Below are positions 11,256 through 22,423 of a stretch of DNA of 64,000 nucleotides, piece by piece. The DNA lies in assembly GCA_024195265.1 (NCBI GenBank), contig JAJLRJ010000010.1:38620298-38684297 (forward strand). Reading direction: 5' to 3'. Position numbers and translations under genes: made by a program. The DNA comes from Dendrophyllia cribrosa (taxonomy: Eukaryota > Cnidaria > Anthozoa > Scleractinia > Dendrophylliidae). The first letter of the stretch is position 1; every line of letters begins with the position of its first letter. The notes under the pieces were generated by a model. It was not told the origin of the DNA and did no database searches. It saw only the letters and a list, made by a program, of their open reading frames with translations.

Positions 11256-11325
11256 CATTCCACGCAAAGAACAGTCCGTTCGGTAAATCATAGAGAGCCC
11301 GCGACAATTTTGGAAAGGGTTTGAG
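11256..11325 (-). CDS. Putative isolated internal exon, unidentified
   Basis: On the minus strand, ACTATTTTCAG precedes and GTAAGT follows a 70-base segment. It translates as LKPFPKLSRALYDLPNGLF followed by FAWNG, with phase 0 entry and one base left over. The translation looks protein-like and both splice sites are strong, but I found no partner exons and do not recognise the family. It could be a residue of a dead gene. The surrounding 10.9-12.7 kb otherwise shows only repeats and CCGCCATTTTG-type promoter-like motifs. Confidence 0.25.
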
Positions 11326-11410
11326 CTGAAAATAGTTGCGCGCGCAGAGTCTTCTTATTATTCAAAATGGCGCAGATTTTGCACATCGCCCACTCATCGC
11401 CCGTACCTAC

Positions 11411-11476
11411 CAACCTCGTTCCCAGGGGCTTCTCGGTTTTCAAAATGGCGGTTTGTGAGGAGAAACCCCTGGGACA
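11411..11476. mobile_element. Small hairpin element (CCCAGGGG stem)
   Basis: CCAGGGGCTTCTCGGTTTT is mirrored imperfectly by GAGGAGAAACCCCTGG. An inverted relative with the same CTCGTTTCCAGGG edge lies at 14801-14870, and another edge-like piece at 52620-52655. This looks like a short MITE family; I see no clear target duplication at this copy. Confidence 0.5.
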
Positions 11477-11479
11477 TAG

Positions 11480-14400
11480 CGATCTAAAACGACCGCTGAT
11501 TGGTTAATTAATCGTGATTCTTACATCTATTCTGATTGGTTTACGTTTTTCTAAGAAAAGATGGCGGATCACGGTAGGTTCTTCGAGAAACCAAAACAAT
11601 GCTATAACGAAGGTCTCCGAGACGTGAAAGTTGAACAGTTTTCCTGAGTAACTGTTAACAAAACTGCAGCTGTTCCTGACGATGCGGCTATGATCCAACA
11701 AGCGTAAGATTTAGAGATAATTCGCCGATTTTCAGGCTTTTAGCTTTGCGTAACTTTACGGGTGGCGAATGGTAAGTTCGAGATATTTTTTTCTGCGAGC
11801 CCTACACTTTTAAACTTTCAAAATGCGAGGCGGAGAGAAAGGCTATATGGAAAGGCTTTTCCAAATAAATCGAGACACCGGGACGTGGAGAACCGCTCAA
11901 ATAAACGAGACTGTGAGACCCATAAGCTTAATTTTTGGAAAGACCATTCGCCACTCACCCCCCGGTACGTGATAATTTATAGAATTTTGGAATGACTGGA
12001 ATGGGAATGCTGGACGTAATGTAATTTAATAGAGTCTAGAATACTGGCTGAACCTCGGTGTAAAAACATGTCCTGTTTTCTACCTATTGTTTTATACAGT
12101 TTGTTTTCTTTGTTTTTCAGTTCATTTATGGTGTCATAAATAAAGCCGAGCCGACCGCCAATTGTTTGCTATTCAGTTACTTATTCACTTGTGACAGCTT
12201 GACTGAAGTTAAGCTTAATTTAGTTTTAAAACATGTCAATCAAAAACAAAACAGGTATGCATTCCTCAAAATGGCAAGATTTTTTAATAGTATAACCCCC
12301 AACATTAATTTTGCACACGCATGTATGTACTATTGTTTTTTTTTTTAAATTTAGGCAATCTTTTGTTCTGGCTTTTGTTTCTGTCTTCAGAACTTATTCA
12401 TAGTTAATTTTTGGGATTATATGGAAATCTTACCCTCAAAATTCCCAACCACATTTCAGACCCAAGAACTGTTTTTAAGATTTTGCTTCTATGAAATGGC
12501 AATGTAGTTTATAGCTGGCAAATCATCCCAGGCACTCTGGATACCAGAAGTTCTCTTACAGCAGGCCTTTTGCCCTGAGGCTCTTTCTTGTGGCAAAAAT
12601 GTAAGAGTCAAAAGAGGCATGTACCGGTAATATCATATAGTTTATGAGAGATGAGAGGCACCCATGCAGGGTACATCCCAACTTGTTTGGACCAATGATC
12701 TTAGGGTGTTTTTTTTTTGCTTAGCTTTCAAAGTCATTAAAAATTCAATTTTTCTTGGCAAACATTCTGCACAAAACAGCTTTTCGGGCTCTAAAGTTTT
12801 CTGCACCTTTGAGAAACACATCAGCAGAATGCTAGTTAACATGTTTTTGCCTCTAGTCAGCATATGTTTTAAGAGCCGGTCTGTTTGCTTGAAAACAGTG
12901 GAGTAGAATGTTTGAATGAGTAAATGATATGATTAATATGGCTTTGAACTGTCAGGATTTCAGAATGGTAATCATTGCAAGTCATTGGGTTGATACAATA
13001 AAAAAAACATTCTAGGATATAATCAGCTGTGAAACATTCTTTCGTGCCACAATGAGAAGTCTTTGAGCTGAGGCTGGGGAGAGGAAAAAGTGACGTGTAC
13101 AAGAAATGTTCCCTGTGTACCCCCTTTTCATTTTATATTTTCTACATTTCAGTTTTTTACTGAAAAAGGCCTCTACGAAGGAGGGAGATGTTGATGAATT
13201 TTGACAATCATGGCTCAGGTCTAGTGGATTTTTTTGTCTGATGAGGAAATTCTGTCACTTGTCCAACAGAGAAGGAATAGCTCCTGATTTCTTTTTTTAT
13301 TTGGGAGCCATCCTTGTTTAAGTATGACACATTAAGCTTCTTTGTGATGTTTTATTAACATTTTAGTTTTTAACACCAGGCCAGGCCTTTCTCTTGCAGT
13401 CCAGTCTGGCTTTGTTTAATGTGTCAGGAGCATAAGATTCCCACTGACATGGCCTTAGGGGTTGTAAGGGCTTACAAGCATTCCCGGGCAAGCATCCCTG
13501 CCACATCAGACAGGGAAGCTTTGATTTAAAACAATCAGGTAATCAAGTGACCAACCTTTCTACCTGTAAACAATGGCTAGATTTAGGAAGCCCAGCCCAG
13601 CTTCTAAAGTTGACCAAAGCTATATATTATTTTAACTTTAGAAGGGTTTCCTCATCAATTAATACTCAGGGTTACAATTTGCCAGAGGGGATTTTCTATG
13701 CCAGTCACAGTTAGTTGACATGAACCAATTGAACATGTATACTTCATGTGCAATATCCAGGTAGGGATTGACAGGAAGTGTGTATAAAGTCGGCAGATTT
13801 GGAATTGAAGATTTTGGGAGTTAAATGATAATTTTAAAATTGGGGGACGAGTAGCGTTGGCTCATGACTTGTTTATTTGCTACTTTCAGAATACTATCAC
13901 ATTCCCTGGTCACCATTTAGGGCGGATGTAGCTTCATTTGGAAATGGAGTAAATGACTTTAATCTTCAATTTTGCTGTTTTATTTGATTTATTTGGTAAC
14001 AAAATACACTAATCACACTGCTGTCATTTCCAACATAAATTGTACATGTTTTCCTCAGAAACAATAAACTGTGACAAACACCTCTAACAAATATGGTAAA
14101 ATACTTTGACTTGTCTTCACTTTTGTTTTCGTTTTTTTTTAGAAAATGTTAACTTGGTGGGAGATATATTCCCGGAAATGAGTAAATAAAAAGCACTTGA
14201 TTTAACATATTTTGCAGTTGTCAGTGTTTTGACTGGATCAGCAAACCATCTGATCTCTGAATAAAAGATCAAGTAAAAGTGTTTTATTGAGGGAAGACGG
14301 TAAATTACTTTAAAATGCCAACAAAACGGTGATACCCGCGCAAGAGCAACGGTAAAAGCATCGACGGTTAAATCGAAAAAAATATTACCACAAAAACTTC

Positions 14401-14600
14401 GTGCTATTTTGTTGCTTGCGGGCGTGATCGTGGGAAAAGAAGCCGAAAATACTATAATATAAGAAACCAAAAGTCTTAGCTGAGACGGTAAATTTACTCC
14501 TTTCCTTTGAAAAATCGTGCTTCTTTGAAAAAAAAAACATGTTTCGTAAGCTGCGGCGTTTCGAATTTTTACCTTCATTGCCTGTGTATCATTTTTCTTG
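11480..14600. other. Non-coding stretch without a supported gene
   Basis: AT-rich sequence with only short shadow open frames. It has scattered splice-like sites, for example an acceptor-like TTTGTTTTTCAG at 12120, but no chain of exons. A possible first exon with start on the minus strand (ATG at 14683, MAAKEGCLWSEVEPFIDL then GTAAAG) could belong to an undetected gene, but nothing downstream confirms it. Confidence 0.4.
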
Positions 14601-14800
14601 AAACAGCAAGGTAAAGAAAAACTTTACAGGTCGATAAATGGTTCCACTTCGCTCCACAGACATCCCTCCTTCGCCGCCATTTTGTTTGTTTTCTTCTTGG
14701 TTTGCAATCTCGTACCCAGATCTTCTCACTCTTTTCCTTGTCCGCCATTTTGAATACATCACCAGAAATAGTGGAGATTTTGATCACGTGATCTGCTGTG

Positions 14801-14870
14801 TGCCAGGGTCTTCTCCCGAAGCGCCGCCATATTGAAAACCGAGAAGGCCCTGGAAACGAGGTTGCCGTAC
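14801..14870. mobile_element. Small hairpin element (CCAGGG stem), second copy
   Basis: CCAGGGTCTTCTCCCGAAGCG is followed by GAAAACCGAGAAGGCCCTGG, giving a short stem-loop. In reverse complement it matches the 11411-11476 copy, including the ATATGGCGGC-like centre. Confidence 0.55.
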
Positions 14871-15000
14871 CTACCTAAAAAATCTCGATTCTTCACGCGG
14901 CGAAATCACGTGATTGGTGACCACAGGAACCCCAAGATTAGGAGGCAGAACCTAACAGCGTAGCACTATGGACAAGCTTAACTAAGGCGAAACTTAACTA

Positions 15001-15248
15001 ATGCCCTATTCACACCAACGGTTAAACATGTTTAAATGTTGTTTAGTTTAACTACGTTTTTAGCCTCTATCTTGAACGTTTTGAAATGTTTATGACTCAA
15101 ACTACCTGGGATGGTAATAAAGTCAATAAAGTTTCTTTCAGTAAAGATTTCACTCCAAATTTTACGGGAGGTTAGTAGGTATTTTTCTAAACCTGTTTTA
15201 AACTAAACAACATTTAAACATGTTTAACCGTTGGTGTGAATGGGGCAT
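15001..15248. mobile_element. MITE with CACACCAACGGTTAAACATG ends, copy 1
   Basis: The left end ATGCCCTATTCACACCAACG is the inverse of the right end CGTTGGTGTGAATGGGGCAT. The inverted match continues inward through GTTAAACATGTTTAAATG. A second copy in the opposite orientation is at 54961-55221 within a nicastrin intron. Confidence 0.85.
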
Positions 15249-15794
15249 AAGGTGAAAGGTCGGAAGCACAAGAATTAAGATTGACGACCAGGCTATTTTT
15301 CAATTTTAGCAATTGTCAAAAAACAGTATTACCCGACCGTCTGCACAGTACATTTAGACGGTACAAAAGTTCACAAAAACAACTTTTCTCTGTCTAGAAT
15401 AACAGGTACGACTAACTTCCGAATAAAATACAGTTTTTGTTTGTCAAAAATTGCCCGAGAAACTGATTTGGAAATCAAAATTGCAAAAATACACAACATA
15501 TTTGCATAAGGCGACGCGAGTAAAGACACAAAATCTAAGTCTTGTTTTGTTTACATAAAATCGCTTTTCAATCTATGTAATGAATGAACAAGCACATAAA
15601 AATGGACAACACAATCTTCTTTCGAAAAATTTTATTCAAATCTTCATTACTTTATGTTTAAAAGTAAAACACGTTCCATTTATAGCGCATCAAGGCAGAG
15701 CTGTCCTCGATGAAATTCAAGATAACAACACGACTTAATTTGAGCACGTTTCATAAACAGGTCTCCAAAACTTAAGATAACACAAAGAAAAAGT

Positions 15795-16560
15795 CAATCA
15801 AAAATTGATATCAACATAAATTCCAATCGAAAAATGTGATTTATTTTACCTTTAAAGCACTGGACTGCTTGGAAATTCGTTAAAACTCCGCTTCTTCGGA
15901 CGGTTCTGAAATCCGTAATAAAAACAAGGCATCTCCCCGCATTGCTCCTGCATTGATCATGTTGATAATATGAAGTTCCTCGAAGCAAGATTTTATCCCT
16001 GAAAGCTCTTCTTTTTCCACTAAAGCGGCTTCTGAGTATCCCTTAATTAGTATCCCTGTCTTGAGTAGCAAAGCGCGAAAAAATGCAGGGAAATAACGAC
16101 TTTACTGCTCCGCCTATTAAACACTGCGAAAGATCCAACTTTTTTAAAAAGTGTTTACCGAGCTGACGGCTGTGAAGCCTCGCGTGTGGCGTTATACGCG
16201 CATGTTTTGCGACGTCATACGCGCCCGCGAGCTAGCCTTGGGCGACACACATGTTGCAGACACGCGCCCGCGAAACATTCCGCTAGCCATAGACCACTTT
16301 CATAATGGCGGCTGATTTATTTATTCTTTTATATGTATGTTAATTAGCCTCACTGGCCTCATTTTAGAGTAAAAATTCTTTTGAATTTTGCACATGTTAC
16401 CGAGGCCAGTGAGGCTAATTAACATACATATAAAAGAATAAATAAATCGGCCACCATTATGAAAGTGGTCTATGACCATGAAAAATGACGGGCTGAGCTG
16501 ACGGGCTAGGTTCTATGAGTATGGGACTGCGCAGCCGGGCCTTCGGCCCTGGCGAGTGCT
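15795..16560. repeat. Right copies of the window-edge repeats
   Basis: 15795-16050 is an inverted, diverged copy of 835-1065. 16081-16560 is a direct copy of 1-345, interrupted by the MITE at 16291-16471. The pairing frames a 16-kb stretch; whether both belonged to one large element is not clear. Confidence 0.65.
16291..16471. mobile_element. AGACC-ended palindromic MITE, copy 2
   Basis: The ends AGACCACTTTCATAATGGCG and its inverse are preceded by AT (16289-16290) and followed by AT (16472-16473). The direct repeat copy at 211-225 reads TAGCCATGACCATG with no insert, giving a natural empty site and a 2-bp AT duplication. Inner sequence matches copy 1 (10487-10662). Confidence 0.9.
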
Positions 16561-16800
16561 CCGCTATAAACTAAAGTGTACTGGTCGATGAAGCGATTTT
16601 ACGAGCGTTAAGTATGCGCTCGGTCGATGATGACAATGCAACCAGAGCAAGTGACTCACCCACCCCCAGTCGGTTTCTGTCCTAGTTAAACGTTCCCCCC
16701 ACTAGACCAACAATGGGTGCAAAAATGCTGTCACCGACAATTTGACGCAGATTAAAGGCCGAACGCTATTTCACAATACCCCATTGAAAAAGTCCGCTAT

Positions 16801-16933
16801 AGAGGTTTTGCACGGCAGCCATGTTGCATGGCAGGAACAATGAAAATGTTTTGCATTAGAAAGAACATTCTTTCCCATAGGGAAAAGAATCTATTGTTCC
16901 TGCCATGCAACATGGCTGCCGTGCAAAACCTCT
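16801..16933. mobile_element. MITE with 41-bp perfect terminal inverted repeats
   Basis: AGAGGTTTTGCACGGCAGCC and the next 21 bases are matched perfectly by the inverse at 16893-16933, leaving a spacer of about 50 bases. It is flanked by AT on both sides, like the AGACC family. It lies just upstream of the TNF-like gene. Confidence 0.9.
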
Positions 16934-17019
16934 ATCAATTCAGTTGATAAAACCAAATGTTACTGAATTACAACTGACACTGTTTTTTTCTTTACAGAGT
17001 GAATTTGAGCGCTGTCAAT

Positions 17020-18228
17020 ATGAAGTTCATGTTTATTGTTGTTGCCTTTCTGGTTTGTGCCAACTTGTATGTCTGCCAAGCAAAATACGTAAGATTTTAA
17101 TTCTCTGATTTTCTTTTATTTCACTGAATAAACAACATGGATTGTTATTGTTATTCTGTCATAGATATAGATATATCCTAGGCTGATTGAAAATTTCTAG
17201 ATTACCGCCCTTCTCTTGACACTATTATCATTATTTTTGTATTGGTGTCCCTCACAATACAACAAACAAATGAGAGCCCCAATAGACCAATTTTGATATA
17301 TTAAAATTCAAACTTGGCTCCGAGGCTTGGGGGAATAAAACAAAAGAAATGAATAATTCAACGCTGAACCTCAATGTGACTTCTTTTGTTTTATCCCCCC
17401 AAGCCTCGGAGCCAAGTATGAATTTTAATATATCGAAATTTCTACTCCGTCACCCCGTATTCGCAGCTAACTAGTCCCTCGCACCAACGTTTCTTGTTCT
17501 TCCCTATTTCAGTGGAAGAAAAGGCCATCTGCTCACATGGTTTCTTTCAATTTAGGAGCCAGGACCTATGGCAATATCGGTATGTTTTTGATCGCATGTT
17601 CTTGATTAAACTTGGCTAAACCCTTGGCAATGACTGGTTTATAATCACAGTATATTTACAAAGAATCTTCATTCCCAAATAATTACAAAGATTAAAAACT
17701 AAATTTCGAAAGACTGTTGGAGAGAATTAGTCCAATTAAGATTTTGAAAAACTGATGTAGGTGAGAAAAATACACGTGTGAGTAGTGTGACAAACTATCA
17801 TCAGTTAAATCCAAAGCTTTTCGTAGAAAAAGTCGTGTAAAATCAGCAACTAAAAGTTTGTGTTTATAACTTGTCTTTTAGTAATCAAAGACTTCAGTGT
17901 ATCGGCACCGGAGAGCCGTCTTGAAGGCAACATGATGTACAAAGATGGAAAACTGACTGTTCCCAAACCCGGTGTGTATAACATCTACGCGCAGATCTAC
18001 TACCACAGTAAAGCAAGAATCCTTGTTTATGTGAACAACAAAGTGATTGCTATGATGCAACCGCCGACGGGGACGAGTGGGCATGGTACCTTGAGCACAA
18101 GTGGGATGTTCCGACTGAAGGCTGGTGACGTCATTTACCTAAAGGCATACCCGTATCCAGTTTACAATAGCGTGCTTTACATGCAAGCGGTTCACACTTA
18201 CTTCGGTGCACACTTTGTTGGGGTGTGA
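17020..18228 (+). CDS. Secreted TNF-superfamily-like ligand, 160 aa
   Basis: Coding exons 17020-17088, 17513-17579 and 17882-18228 join in frame with GT-AG introns (GTAAGA, GTATGT donors). Residues 1-22 form a hydrophobic signal peptide (MKFMFIVVAFLVCANLYVC). Then come RPSAHMV at 27-33, the classic first strand of the TNF homology domain, TVPKPGVYNIYAQIYY at 71-86, and the closing YFGAHFVGV at 152-160. A C1q-type jelly roll is the alternative fold, but the first and last strands favour TNF. Most TNF ligands are type II membrane proteins with a stalk. Here the domain directly follows a cleavable signal and has no transmembrane anchor, furin site or cysteine in the mature part, so a secreted, probably trimeric ligand is inferred. 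A strong acceptor (TTTTTCTTTACAG, 16997) before the start suggests a 5' UTR intron. AATAAA lies at 18420-18425. Receptor and role are unknown. Confidence 0.85.
17289..17440. mobile_element. MITE in intron 1 of the TNF-like gene
   Basis: AATTTTGATATATTAAAATT followed by CTTGGCTCCGAGGCTTGGGG is mirrored at 17383-17440, so the arms are about 60 bases. The unique centre is under 40 bases. Its insertion does not disturb the flanking splice sites. Confidence 0.85.
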
Positions 18229-18419
18229 GCCATGACGACAAGCTGAAGTCGTAATAGCAAATGCACCATGACGTCACGAATTGAGCGCGATGTAAAGCAA
18301 GGGTTGCTTGACTAGTTTAGGGTTACGCTCAGAGGGTTACGCTGTCGTAGGAGACATTTCAAAATGATTTCGGGTTACTCGCTAGATGCAGAAGCTGTTA
18401 AAACTCAAATTAACATTGA

Positions 18420-18425
18420 AATAAA
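18420..18425 (+). terminator. Polyadenylation signal AATAAA of the TNF-like gene
   Basis: AATAAA about 190 bases after the stop codon. It is the first such hexamer downstream on the plus strand and is consistent with a short 3' UTR. Confidence 0.5.
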
Positions 18426-18534
18426 GACGAATGGTGCTATAGCTTTGTCGATTGCTGACTGGTAATTGAAATAAGACCTTGACTGAAGGAACGAAACTAT
18501 AGAAGTTTTTTTAAACCCTTCCAGTCCCACAATA

Positions 18535-18692
18535 GGGTGGATTTCCACTGTCGCGTAATTTTTACGTGCGTAAAAAATAAAAATAAGGGACGATGTATGA
18601 ATAGCTCGCGTAAACTTTTACGCAAGCTGTTCATACATCGTCTCTTATTATATTTACGCACGTAAAAATTACGCGACAGTGGAAATCCACCC
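18535..18692. mobile_element. Palindromic MITE with TA duplication
   Basis: GGGTGGATTTCCACTGTCGC... and its inverse form arms of more than 65 bases. TA lies outside both ends (18533-18534, 18693-18694). The arms contain nested ACGTGCGTAAA motifs. The TA target suggests a Tc1/mariner-type helper (established rule for that superfamily). Confidence 0.9.
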
Positions 18693-18974
18693 TAACACTC
18701 ATCAAAGAGGTTAATACTGAATAATAATATAATATATACATTCTTATATGGCGCATTTCCTAAGCTCAATGCGCCTTACAACAATTTTCGCATACATGAA
18801 ATACGAAAAAAGAAGAAAAATCCTATCTAATCAAGTACGTCTAATTACAGCTTACTAAGGTTAAGACTCCTATTCGCAATCTCCTTTCTGACGAAGTTTA
18901 ACGCAATTATGAAGACATGTAATGTGGTTCAAACTTTTCAGTCTGGACGCAATCCCATGGTGTGACATTCCAAA

Positions 18975-19361
18975 TTAAAGGGTCACTGTTCCGCCGAAAT
19001 AGCAAAATTTCGCTTAGCTTATTTCCACATTTTATCGCCAAATGCCACCAAATATACAACTTCGTTGGATAAAAAGATTCTATAGAGCAAGACAAAAGCA
19101 TGTAGTTTGGAGATAAAGTGCAGGATGCCAAGGATTGAAGTGAATTACAGTTCATGAAATTTGATTTATTAACAGGCGGTCAAGAAATCAAACCTGCCAT
19201 TCTTGTGAAAAATTGACTTTTCTAGCCGTTATTTTGTATGTTTAGTTCATATTTCTTTGCTTCTTTCACTTTTGGCGATGGTTTCTTCCATTTTTAAGAT
19301 AATAAACCAAGCTACTGGCCATAATCATGAAAACACGATATTTCAGCCTGGACAGTGTCCC
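18975..19361. mobile_element. TTAAAGGG(T/A)CACTGT-ended repeat, copy 1
   Basis: Starts TTAAAGGGTCACTGTTCCGC and ends CCTGGACAGTGTCCC. It shares a long internal match with 21244-21682, including AAAAAGATTCTAT and CAGGCGGTCAA. The inverted ACTGT/ACAGT ends indicate a non-autonomous DNA element. Open frames across it are not genes. Confidence 0.75.
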
Positions 19362-19475
19362 ATAAAAACCTCTTCGGCAGTACTTTTGCATGATACCATT
19401 TGTTTGCAAATATTTTACAAAACGAATTTCGTTTTTTTTCTTGAATTTTGATTTTTGTCACTAAAGGGTTAAGAG
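19362..19475. mobile_element. Truncated copy of the TTAACCCTTT MITE family
   Basis: CAGTACTTTTGCATGATACC and the following bases match 59820-59931 and end in AAAGGGTTAA, the family terminus. The left end is missing; it abuts the previous repeat. Confidence 0.65.
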
Positions 19476-19883
19476 AAATTAATTATAACTGAGGGGCGAG
19501 ACAACTTTAAAATTTTATATTTGATACTCACGCAAACTTACCATAGGTTTCTTTGAATTATTTCTCACTCTAATGAGATTATCCCATAAAACAGATATAA
19601 AGAAGTACGAAAAATTGCATTTTACTGTAATCCCCCGGGCTTCAAAAGGTGTTCGGTGGTCCTTTTTAAGGCTGGTTCCCCGACTGGCGACGAAAGCGAT
19701 GGAAGCGGAATTGACTAATCGGAATCGTAAGAAAGTCACTATTTATTGGAAATCAATACCACGGAAGCGGATAGTGAGCAACGGAAGCAGAAGCGGAATC
19801 GTGAGAGAAAGGAAACCTTCTGATCCTTCTGACTTCGTCGAGCTTCCGATTCCGACTTTGGTTTTTGTTTTACACAGGAACGT

Positions 19884-20191
19884 AAAGGCCCATTTACACG
19901 TGCGATTTTTCGTCAAATTTTGTTGTACTTGTCGATGCAATTTTTGTCGCGCGCAAGTTGCATCTTTCAGTGCGATTTGGGCGCGATTTGTCGCGCGATG
20001 TCGCAGAGGTTTCGAACATGTTCAAAACCTGATGCAACTTGGCGGCGATTTTTGGGAAATCACAGCAAATCAAAGCAAATGTCGCACCCGAATCGCACAG
20101 GTAATCGCCGCTTGTTTACACTTGCGACAAAAGTTGCACTGGAGAGCACGAAAAAAATCGCATCAAAAATCCCACGTGTAAACGGGCCTTA
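19884..20191. mobile_element. MITE with AAGGCCCATTTACACGTG ends
   Basis: The left end AAAGGCCCATTTACACGTG is mirrored by CACGTGTAAACGGGCCTTAA. The interior is rich in GTCGCGCG and CGATTT words. It is inserted in or beside an older element starting at 19668 (TTTTTAAGGCTGGTTCCC) that resumes after 20192. The 202-codon frame across this area is a composition artefact. Confidence 0.8.
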
Positions 20192-20225
20192 AGGCTCCTC
20201 GGCTTCCGATTAAGTCGCAGTTTGC

Positions 20226-20491
20226 AGAGCAGTTGTCAATATTGAGTGTTGCATTTGCTTTGGTTTTGCATTGCTATGTTTTGTGATTGGATAAAAAATC
20301 TCGCGCCACTTTCTCAACCAATCAGAAGTAAAACCAAAACCAATCTTAACTTATTCGCACGCGTTTTCCCGCGCTTGGCGCCGGCGACATGTATTTACTT
20401 CGAGTTCTGATTGGTTCATTGGATTGTTCACGACTGTTGTGATTGGTCAGAGTGATTACTTTTTTACGACACTTTACTGAAAAACGCTCTA
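20226..20491. mobile_element. CCAAT/E2F-bearing MITE, copy 1
   Basis: Ends GAGCAGTTGTCAATATTGAG and TTACTGAAAAACGCTCTA are the diverged terminal repeats seen better at 40808-41091. It contains several CCAAT or ATTGG boxes and CGTTTTCCCGCGCTTGGCGCC-like sequence. Confidence 0.75.
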
Positions 20492-20555
20492 TGCATTCCA
20501 ACGAAAAAAAAAATGCCGGGAACTACAATAAAACCCAAAAATTTCGGACGTGGTT

Positions 20556-20942
20556 AAAGGGGCTCTGTCACCATTTTTAGAGTTACTTTAAAAAGCCAAA
20601 ATACATCTTTATATAAGTGAAATTCCAAAAATAAGAATCCAGTTTTGTTTAAAATTATTCTACTAGTGCTGTAAGAGTAAAAATAAGTGTCTTGGGCTGC
20701 AGATGGCCAGGATGGAAATGGATTGTATCTTGAAAAAATTGGGCCAATTTTTTCAAGTTTATCGCTTGTGTCTTAGACAATTCGCTAAAACTCCGATTAT
20801 GGTTTATTTTCTCTGCTAAAATTCACTTCATATCTTCCTGTTAGTGTTCTTTAAGCATTTCGTGTACGACAAAGGTACTTAGTTTTAATTTGGGACGGTT
20901 TTGACCCGAAAACCTTAAAATCACCATGACATAGCTCCTTTA
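20556..20942 (+). mobile_element. AAAGGGGCTCTGTCACC-ended MITE, copy 1
   Basis: Left end AAAGGGGCTCTGTCACCATT, right end ATCACCATGACATAGCTCCTTT, so the terminal repeats are imperfect. Flanking TTAA-like bases suggest a TTAA target. A near-identical copy in opposite orientation is at 22424-22813, so the two could fold as a 2.2-kb stem-loop. A diverged third copy is at 61700-61910. Confidence 0.85.
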
Positions 20943-21243
20943 ATTTCAGTCAAACACTCGTCCGAAAATAAACCTGTCTGAAAATTTTAGCACTTGAAAA
21001 TTTTACAGCGCTCAATTAAGATAGGAACGTAATTTTGATTGTGGTAAAGCAACGAAAATAAAGATTTCTGTTTTTTCCCCCCAATTTCTTTTATGTTCCA
21101 ATAGCGAGACACACTATTGGCGCAGAATAACACAGTGTTGGATAAAGATTTGTAATTTTACTACTTTTCAGCCTATAATTAAGATTATTTTAAGTACAGT
21201 CCAGTTGACGACAGTCTGAAAATGTGTTTGTACAGTAAACTCT

Positions 21244-21682
21244 CTTAAAGGGACACTGTCCCGCCGTAACAAGATTCCGCTGAATTTTTTTCCATGTTAT
21301 ATCACTAAATACCACGAAATATACAACTTACATGTAAGTTAAAGTTAAGTTACATGTTAGATAAAAAGATTCTATTGAGTAACACACAAGCAGCAGTTTG
21401 GAGAAAGAGTGCAGGATTGCAAGGATGGAAGTGGATTACATTTCATCAAATTTGATTTCGTGACAGGCGGTCAAAAAATAAAAAATAAAAATTGTCATCT
21501 CGTGGAATTTTGACTTTTTTAGATGTTATTTTGTCTCTTTAGTTAATATTTCTTTGCTTTTAACACATTGGGCGATATTTTTGCTTCCTATTTCAAGACT
21601 AATAAAATAAAAGTAAGTTTAAAGCAAGCTTCTCAGGCCATAATCGTGAAAACACGATATATCAGCCGGGGCAGTGTCCCTG
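21244..21682 (+). mobile_element. TTAAAGGGACACTGTCCCG-ended repeat, copy 2
   Basis: Starts TTAAAGGGACACTGTCCCGC and ends CCGGGGCAGTGTCCC. It matches copy 1 (18975-19361) with a few indels. Its right terminus runs straight into the 17-bp minisatellite. Confidence 0.8.
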
Positions 21683-22050
21683 TAAGGGGGACACCCCTGT
21701 AAGGCAGACATCCCTGTAAGGCAGACACCTCTGTAAGGTGGACACCCCTGTAAGATGGACACCCCTGTTAGGCGTACACTCCTGTAAGGCAGACACCCCT
21801 GTAAAGCAACACCTTTGTAAGGTGGACACCCTTGTAAAATGGACACCCCTGTAAGATGGACACCCCTGTACGGCAGACACCCCTGCAATGCGGACACCCC
21901 TATAAGATGGACACACCTGTACGGTGGACACCCCTGTAAGGTGGACACCACTGTAAGGTGGACACCCCTGTAAGACGGACACCCCTGTAAGGCAGACACC
22001 CCTGTTAGGCGGACACCCCTGTAAGACGGACACCCCTGTAAGGCGGACAA
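21683..22050. repeat. 17-bp minisatellite (GGACACCCCTGTAAGGC)n
   Basis: About 21 variant units of a 17-base motif. As 17 is not a multiple of three, three units cycle through all frames, giving the repetitive minus-strand open frames of 123-143 codons; these are not proteins. The following text (GAATTTCACTTGTTCGTCTG) matches 50515-50535, where only one or two units are present. Confidence 0.9.
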
Positions 22051-22423
22051 CTCTCTAAGACGACATCAATGATTACTGGCTGAATTTCACTTGTTCGTCT
22101 GTTAACTAAACTTTCTAAAACACGGGCAGCTAAAGCTGGTCCCCAAGGTGTTTAGCTTACAGTGCAGATAGAGCTCACTATAAGCACAATAATTTAAATA
22201 GAGTAATACGAAATAAAACGTCCTAAATTCTGAGTCTTTATTGTTCTTATAGAAAGAATACAAATGTAGGTATCTGTAAAGGGTAAAAGAAATTCGTGTT
22301 AGGCCTAAAAAATAGGGGGGCTCCTTCCAAAATTTGTCACAATCTACCTTGTTACTTTTATATGGGACTCCCCTGGTGTATCTTAGCTGAGTCCCCTGGC
22401 AGTTGAGCGGCAGTCCTAGTGGC

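Noticed and set aside
19573..20181. 202-codon plus-strand open frame
   Set aside because: It runs across two MITE-like sequences (19668 onward and 19884-20191), is rich in Arg/Cys/Lys from GC-rich repeat words, and resembles no family.
21619..22050. Repetitive 143- and 123-codon minus-strand frames
   Set aside because: They are translations of the 17-bp minisatellite, which stays open in all frames because the unit lacks stops.
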